Both the position numbers and the translations under genes were made by a program. DNA of 64,000 nucleotides from Phoronis australis (lineage: Eukaryota; Phoronida; Phoronidae): assembly GCA_002633005.1 (NCBI GenBank), contig NMRA01000139.1, positions 418,624-482,623 on the forward strand, written 5' to 3'. The notes under the pieces are model-generated. The model searched no databases. It worked only from the letters and a program-made list of their open reading frames with translations, and was not told the origin of the DNA. This document shows, in pieces, positions 53,901-62,900 of this stretch. The stretch's first letter is position 1, and every line of letters starts with the position of its first letter.

Positions 53901-56900
53901 TGCAGACAATATAATATTTAGCAAATGAAAACTGAGACAGAACTGTCATAAACAGTTTTGTTTCAGATGTTACGATTGGCACCTGATTGCATGTTGAGTG
54001 TTATTTACACTGCTGCAATTGTATTACTTTAAACTATTTTCGGAAAGTTTGATGATCAAATAGGCTAACGACGTCGAATGGACATTGACCTTCCTTTTGA
54101 ACTTTCCATGTCAAAGGTTACTGTTGAAGTAGTGCGTGAGGTGAATACCGAAAACAATATAACATGGCTGCATTGCACTCGACTGATTCAACGCGTATGG
54201 GATAAAGCATCTATTGGCGAGATGATGCTATCCTCCCGTTTTTGGATGGAATTGAGGTACTTTGCGCCACCTAGTGGCCATTTTTGCTCTCTTTTGGCAT
54301 CCACCCCGATCAACCAAACCATTCTAATGAGGATGATTTTGAAAATTGGCGTGTATGTTCTCGGTGTGAAGAGAACGGTTGACGATGATGAGTTTGACTA
54401 TTGTGCCGCCTCCTAGTGCTAGTTTTGGTTTGGTTTGCGCCCATAGCTGCATCTCCTAAACCCTCTGCAGGAACTTTATTAAATTAAGTAATTGTATTTA
54501 TATGAAGCTAACAACAGACGACGAAGTCTGTCAGGGGGGTCCAAAGAATGCTGTGCCTCATTGTGGTAATTTCATTTTTTCCATTTTCCTTTGTGTGTCT
54601 GAAGTTCCTTGACAGATTTTTATGAAATTTGGTAAGAAGCAATGGTTCCCGTTTTCAGATGGATTAGACATTTTTGCACCATCTAGTTGCCGTTTTTATG
54701 AAACAAACAAACAAGCTTACAAGCACACTGTTTGCAGTGCATTCCTGGGCACATATTGCTCTGCATTGCTCATGTTGTGGTTGTATTACTTAAGAGAATT
54801 TGAAACACAAGATTCGCTGTCTTATCCAAGATCTACATCATATTCCATTTATAAATAGCTTAACTTTTGCCAAGGTGAGTTGAGTTAAGTGAAGAGCAAG
54901 CTATGCTGTTGGTTGGAATAAATAACAACCAGAGAGAGTGCTGGTGATTGGCTACAGATCAGCAGCATTACATAATGAGAGTTGCTTAGTGTTCTTGAAT
55001 GTTCGAGGACAGACGTTTGTTTCTAACGAAGCAAGTATGAAGAGATCTTTGGATATGACCATGCCAATATCAGGGGTAAAAATGATATTGTCTTCTATTT
55101 TATCAACACTGATATGCCTAGGATTGGCTGTGCTTAAGTTGAATCTTTGGGATGCTGAAAGTTTTGCAAATCAGTGCATATAAGTGGCCATGATGACTTT
55201 AAAAGAAGAAGTTTACCATATGTGTGATTCTCAGGTAAATCCAGTGTACGCCACTTTATTGTTATTAGTATTCTTCATTTAAATGGGCATTTAAGTTAAC
55301 TTTTGTCACACAAAAGTGTTCTCGGAATTTTGAGCATTATTGAGCACCCATATCCCACATTGGGTTGGTTCATCACAGCCTTTTCCCATGTTCTATAGCC
55401 CAACAACAAGTTGGGAAGATGACCCCTTGTAGCCATTATCTTACACGACTGATTAACTCCATTCTGGCACTTATGGTTGGAGGGCCAGCTCTCCTTTGTT
55501 TGATAATTGCTCTAATCTCCAATAAGACCGTATCTAGTCTGACTGGGCTGTGCTGTTAAAAACAAAAGACAAGTTATAACATATTTGAACATACACCAAT
55601 AGCATTTCTGAATTCCTCATCAAATGCTGATCATGTTTAGTTTTTGAATCACTAAAATGGCTTACTACAATTGAAGTTACGACAATCTATTGTTTCCGAA
55701 TGTCCTGTGTTCACACGTGGTCTGTAATAAGCCTGGTAGATGATTGGCCTGCCTGTTGTCATACCAGACAAAAGACTATGCTTGGCAGTTAACGAAGGAC
55801 ACAACCCCCTACGTCTGGTAAAGTTAACTGAATGGGAAAACGCTGTCATTTCACCTATCTGTAGTTGCGAGTTACGTGTCATTCTTTAAAATGAGTCTCT
55901 CAATACGCATGCATTTCTTTGTTACAGAGAGTTTCACGATGTTGGAATGATATCTGGTGTCTGCCTATTCAACTTGTCGAAGATTATTGAGATTCAGGAG
56001 ACCAGCATTCGCCGAGACTTCAAAAACGGTGGTGCCCCTGAGGAGTGGGGTGCAAAGCCCTATCAGTGGAAGCGTAAGGTCAGTGTTCTTAGTCTTGTTT
56101 AGAGTTGTATTAATTGAAACAAAATTGTGTGTGCACATTCTGGTCTTTATAGTTTCATGTGACTGTCAGCAAGGACATCTCATCGGCAGTTGTCATTTGC
56201 TTTGATTTCGCGTTTGTCAGAAAAAAAAACCAAGCTCCTAAATAAGGCAACTGTGGTAATAGCTGGCATGTTATTCCATTTCAAAGTTTTAAAATCTTAA
56301 ATTGCAGTTTAACATCCACACTTTATAGGTGGACTAAAGCACAGAGTTGTGCACTTCTGCTTCAGTGGTAACGTTAACTTAACTTCGTCTGGAATAATCA
56401 ATAGAGGTCACAGCATCTGTCTTGTGAGACTCGATGAGACATTCATCATTTCCACTCGTGTCTTTCATAATCAACTATCGATGGTCACACATAGTAAGAT
56501 GAACAGATATGTGACAAGGTACAATACCACTGATTTGTCTCGCATTATTCATCACAAGTACTGGGAGACGTTTATTATTTTCAAATCCATTGGTTAGAAA
56601 CTATGATTCAAGTACTACCTCTGGTGTTAAAATCAGAGAACTAACGGCAACTCCAATGTCACTAGTCATTGGGAAAGACCAGTAGAGTTGCCTTGGAGTT
56701 CCGATAGACAGGAGTTTCTGGTTGCAGTGTTGGTGAGAAAACAACTAGTTAGTTTTGTAAATTTAATATTACTCATACATCTGTGATTGACTGGTTCATG
56801 TGACCATCTCTTTTCAGGTACGTTTGTACTAGAAGAATGGCAATAATATTTTACAAACTTGCGTTTGATTAATTTTCATAATGGAATGTCAAAAATGCTG

Positions 56901-59900
56901 TCATTGATAGAATTCAATTTGTCTTCCTTCACAACATTACTTCCTTTGTCCGTTCAAATCCTGAAAGTGTTGTGTAATAGTGAAACAGTTTCAGGATTAG
57001 AACGGACAAAGGAAGTAATGTGTAAGTAAGTGTTGTGTAATAGTGAAACAAGTCCTTACGCTATTTAGCTGAACAGTAAGTTATTGTTTTATTAATATTA
57101 TGCAAACTGTTGTTTCATTATGAGCTGAGTGGACGTGAGAACCAAGACTTGGACAAAATTGCACTGTTTACCCGAACCCAGTGTTTTCCACAACAGAAAA
57201 TTCAAACTCGGCTTGAATTTCAAAATTCATGTACACGTGTTCAAAATTCAATGTCTGTAATGTGCGGAGTTTGAATGTTAAGTCTTGAAATAAATGCACT
57301 GAACTGGTACTAAAAATCCAAAACGTGCCAATTTGCTTTGGAAGTGACTAATCTCCTAATATTTCAAAGTCGTTGCTCAGGTTTTTAAACTTGCCGCAAG
57401 TGACGAGTCGAAGCAGGTTGGTGAAGACCACTGAAACCTCTACTTTCAGGATATTGTACGCATTATTTCGCATTGTTATATTTCGTGTAACTTCAGTTTA
57501 TTGAGTTGGGATTTCCTGCCTTTTCAAGCTGAATTTTGAAGTATATTCAAGCCTGTTATGCTATTGGATATTGTTTCGGTTCAAGTGTTTGAATTGAATC
57601 ATCTGCATTTCTAATATGGCACGTAATTAATTCAGTTTGCCACCATGTGCCATTATGTGTGCTTACTTCCACTGTAGAGATGTACGGAGATCGAGCCCCA
57701 TTTCCCAGAAAACAGTGCAGGCCACGACGAGTCAGCGTGGATTAGCAACCACCGAGTTACTGTAGAGAATGCCTATGCTGAGCATAACATTGCGTTAGTT
57801 ACTACGTATGATACGCAGTATGAGAGCATGGTTATTGACCCGCACGGCGACTACAACTTGTTCTACTTCGCCACAGGTAGTTATCAATTTATTCATTGTG
57901 TCTCAGTCTTGGTATTTCTTCAGCTATTTAGTGCACAATATCGCTGAGTAGTGAAATTCTATTTTTATTATCAAATTTCTCCACAAAAGAAAGGATTAAG
58001 CACTATTTCTAATGTGATTGGTATTGTGTGAATGCCATGGAACTACATTTGGTAAAATTTTGTTTCCGTTATTGCAGCATTGAAAACGAAAAATGACTGT
58101 TTTGTGCGAACTAAGTCCTACCTGTCTAATTTTTGTGTTGACTTTAGTGTCTGTATGGCACTGCAAAACATGGGGTGAGATGCTACAACATTGGTCTTCC
58201 TTTTGGTGTAAGCTGATGGAATGTGTCATCTCGACTGTTACTCTTACTTCATTGGTAAACTGTTCTCACTTCTGGAGGAACGTAATCGCATAAATTTCCC
58301 TCTCATCATGTTTCAGCAGCTTCCAACTTTATTGAATGTGAAGGCTTTTTTCGAAAAGCTTTCTTTAATTTAATGATTGTGGTGCAGAACACAATAATGG
58401 TCAAGTTTACCTATTTATTTTAGCACACAATATGGCGAACTTTTATTTTTGTCAAATTCTCAACACAAATAGAGATAATAAACATTTTCAGTCTACGGTT
58501 AGCTTCGTTTGCTCATTTGGAAAATTTTTTCGAAGTATAGTAATTAGTCTTTGAAACATAAAAAGGGCAAAGTGTGATGCAATTAATGTTGTGCAGAATA
58601 AGTGAAAAATTACCATACTTATCATTTACAAAAATCTTAAAATTCATCAATGTCCACCATTCTGTGTCCTAATTTGATGAGGTGTTACCGTAATCAGGGG
58701 AGCGTACAAATGTGTGGTCACGTGTCACTGTTTGCTCAGGTTGACTACTGTTTCAGCCAACGGTGAAATACACAAAGTGCTGCAGTATTACAAGAGGATC
58801 TACGATATGACCAATAGACAAATCTATGCTACACGCAGCAATGTGCTACAGAGGTGGACTCCTTTCCTAGACACCGGTTACCACTACCAGATATGGTATT
58901 TAGACATAGCCTTGAACGGTAGCTATGTGTACGCTGCCAACGACAAACGCGTTGTGCAAATCAAGACCGACGGCCATTGTAACGAGTACGAGGGATGTGC
59001 CAACTGTGCTCTAGACCCACATTGTGGCTGGGATACCACTTGTCAGTGTTGTGTTAGTCATGTGCCTGGAGTAACCAGGTAGGCTTCTGTTGAATGCGTT
59101 CTCTGTAAGTAGGACACGGGACTGATTTTGATGCAGGTTGTGTGTTACTCATGGCTCTCTTTTTGCTAAAGCTTTAAGCATGAAATTCAAGACAATAACT
59201 TTCTAGACATTGTTTCAGACTTTAGATGGAATTGCTCATGTTTATTGCAGGGACATTGGAATTAGGGAGTTCTCTTACCTAGTCAAAGATCGCAATGCAC
59301 TTATATTCAAACACCTCATTGGCTAAAATGGAATCCAGCAACTTCAAGTTGACTGGATGTACATCTATCTGAACACCCATTATGTGTGTGAGTTGCATTG
59401 CGTTATCTGATTATGTTAAATTGTAAATGTGTTGTGTTTAGTCATTGAGCATGTTGGCAGATGTTTTGATTATTCATTAATCCATCTTGATGTTGTTTAC
59501 ATTCTCAGGCAGGACATTTATGATCAGCTTAGCGGCAATATTGTGTGTAAAACATGTGACTTCGTTGACGGCGATAGCAGTTGTGATTTGTTCACCTCTG
59601 AGAAGGCCTATACATACCAGAACGAGACTGTTAATGCTACACAAGGCGAGCAGAGTTTCTTCAGGCTCAAGGCCCCAAAATATATCCAGTGTCCACGTGT
59701 TAATCAGACAGTTTGGGAAAAAAAGTCCGGTGACACTTACAAAATGGTTGGTAGTTGGTGTTATTGGTTGGCAGTTGTTGTAAGCAAGGTCTGTCCATGT
59801 TATGTAACACTCTAGGACTGTTCAATCACTGAATGAAGTGTCCAGTCTCTTTGTCCAGGACCTGTATGGGCAATGGAATTTATAGTTTTCTTCTGCTTAG

Positions 59901-62900
59901 TTGGCATACTTTATGATTATTTCAAGAATTACAAATAGACTGAATCAGACAGCCAGCAGGAAGTTATTGACTGTCTCAACATGGGTTGGTCCACTCCAAC
60001 ATCAGGGGGACAATAAGGTCTCAACATGGGTTGGTCCACTCCAACATCAGGGGGACTGTCGGGTCATTTGCTGTACTCTTGATGCGATCCTATATCACTG
60101 TTTTTCACACATTTGTGTTCGTTACTCTGATGGTTCAGAATGATTGAAACTAACCATGTTATTTTCAAATTGAAGAGATTTTATTTTTTATCCAAAGCTT
60201 GTTCTTGACAGTCAAATACAGTACAAGCCAACACGGACAAATTGGCCAGGTAGAATTCCACATCACTATCGCAACACTTTTTGTGGCAGGATTCGTAGTC
60301 ATAGTAGCTGGAATGATGAATTATTGTCCTTTGTTGCGGGGAATAGCTAACTTTCGAACTAGCCGTGCCATTTTTAAATTCACTAATCCGCCAGATGGTG
60401 ATTAGGTCTGTGTTGGACAGGCATTCAGCGCCCCCTAGAGGTCCCATCTAATGCTAACATGAGGTTTGAACGTACTGGCATTAACAGCGCTTTGGTGACT
60501 AAAACACCCTTTTGACATCAGACAAACAAATATTTTTTAATAAAATATTGTTCTGTTTCTTACATACCACAAAAAGTGATTAATTGTGACGTATAATTAC
60601 ACCGCCTGTAATTCGTATCACCTTTGAGCACCCCAGGCATATTCTCAACCAATCAGCCAAAAGTGGTGTGTATCGTGTCAACTAAATTTCCCCGAAGCCT
60701 CGCTGCACAACAGCCGAGAGTCATTCAGTCTTGGACGCAAGTTACGGTCTCTTGGCTAAAATGACGCGTTGCCTAAGCGACAGTGGCATACATTTGTACA
60801 ATTCCCCACCAATTTCCTCATGCCATGCACAGAATAAATGCGTATGCACAACTAGGGTGGTCTGGTGACAAAATTCTAAGACCAGCAAGATCTCTTCTAG
60901 CCTTGGTGTTAAGTTGTATATTAAATCTAGGAACCAATACGAGATTGGTTTCTAGACTAAATATACAGCTTTGCGCTGATGAAAAAACGACCAAATAAAA
61001 TCTGACATAAAATTAGTGTCAGTAAAAAACTACACACTCTTCCTTGAATAAACTAAATAATTTACCAGTGTTGGAAAAATTGGCATTGTACTGTTATTCT
61101 GCTGCTAAAATTGTGGTGCAATCTTTCGGCGCTGTAAAATATTGCGTCACCTTTTGGTCAGTTTCTTTGGTCTCCAATTCTTCATTCAACTGTTCTTCTT
61201 CCACGAGGTTGAGTACATGTCACAACAAGGTGTCGGTTGACTCCTAAATTTTGTATGCGACCCCGCTGGTCATTAGCTCTACATGTTGATACAAGTTTCA
61301 TGAAGAGGTGACAAACAGAATTACTGGGGCTGTGAGAATTCTCGGTGTCTAACACACAGTGGTACCTAGCTGTATTTTGACGAGAGTCTTCATACAGCTA
61401 GCTGGCTGGGCACAAGATTTGCAGTGCGCTCTTCGACATTTTTTGTTACGTTCGAGACACGGTAAAAGGCAAATTCGTTGCGTCGATGATGTCATAGGCC
61501 TCAATTGGTGCGAGGGCCATCTCAAGAGAGAATTTTGATCCTGGCGCGGTGTCAAAACGCTAAGATAAATTAATGTGAACTTAAACTAATCAAAAAATGG
61601 GAGGGACTGACAGTGGAATTTATTTCTCTGCTTTCATATTTATGAACCGCTACTTAGTAACTGAATCTCTGTCCAACTATTGTGAATCGGGATCAATCAG
61701 AAGTAACTTTTATGTTCTCATTACTCTAGAGGGTGCTAGTGTGAAGTCCCCTATCAAAACTGTGTCCCATTAATTTTGACATGCGCTGTGGGAGGAAATG
61801 CACTTAAGTAACTGTCACTGGTTCAACCTGTCTCTCTCCCTCTCCTTTAGCTGGGTCCTAATGGCGATCGTCACCACATCAACTGGAATCTGGATTTGAT
61901 TGTGACCAGTGTAACTGCCGGGGATGCAGGCACCTATAGACTTGTATGCGTGACGACCCGCACAAAAATTCCAGTGAAAACGTACAACGTTTATGTTAGT
62001 GGTGAGTCAGATTTACAAATTGATACCGTCTACATGCTGTACTAAACAAGGAACAGAGAAATATCACATCAGCCAGAGCTCTAATCATTCTGGCAAATCA
62101 CCTGTGCTTACTTTTCTGACCTGTAGAGTGCAACCAATGGGTAGGCGAGTTATGCTAGTGGCATTTTGACATTTCACCACAAAGTTTGATCTCTAAACTC
62201 ATTTTTCATGTTTCTCTCTGCAGTTTTCATGTTTGTGTAGAGTAACACACATGTTCAGCTATACAGCACACTCCCTAGAAGTTAACAAATATATGTGCGC
62301 CTCCACTTTATCCAGGCTGGCCGGCTACTTGCTCCTGTATTTCCATGCTCTGCCATGACCGTTCTTCCTAAGCAATCTCTTGAAACATTTATTTTTTCAT
62401 TTTCACTCATTTTATCACCTTAGACAGCTAAAGTGTACTGTGCACTAACTATCAACACGTAAACCCTACTGCTTTACAACAGTGGCTCCATATTAGCACG
62501 TTTGATAGTCAAAGTTCAAAAATGTGTCCAGGAAGTAAAAGTAGGCAGCAGGTCTCTTAGAGCAACTGGCCAACATTTTTGTTTTGCTAATTTTTGGCGT
62601 ACAACATTGGAAATTTACTATGTTTCTTGGGTGCTTAAATTTCATGGGAAATTTACAAAATGTATTCTGGCAATTTTTCAGAATTGGTTGGCACCATTAG
62701 TTAAACAGGTCCTCTTCACCGGGTAATTCTGCTTTCTCAAGGCTTGATGAACGTTTGTTGAATTGTATAGTCTTAACCTTTTTCTGGTTACACAAAACAA
62801 TTTGTCCCTCCATTTTCTTTGTTAAATTTCTAACAAATGAATCGGAAAATCTTTGGCTGTTCTTCCAACTTCTGCTGCAGTTGATTGTGGCTCAGTGCCG

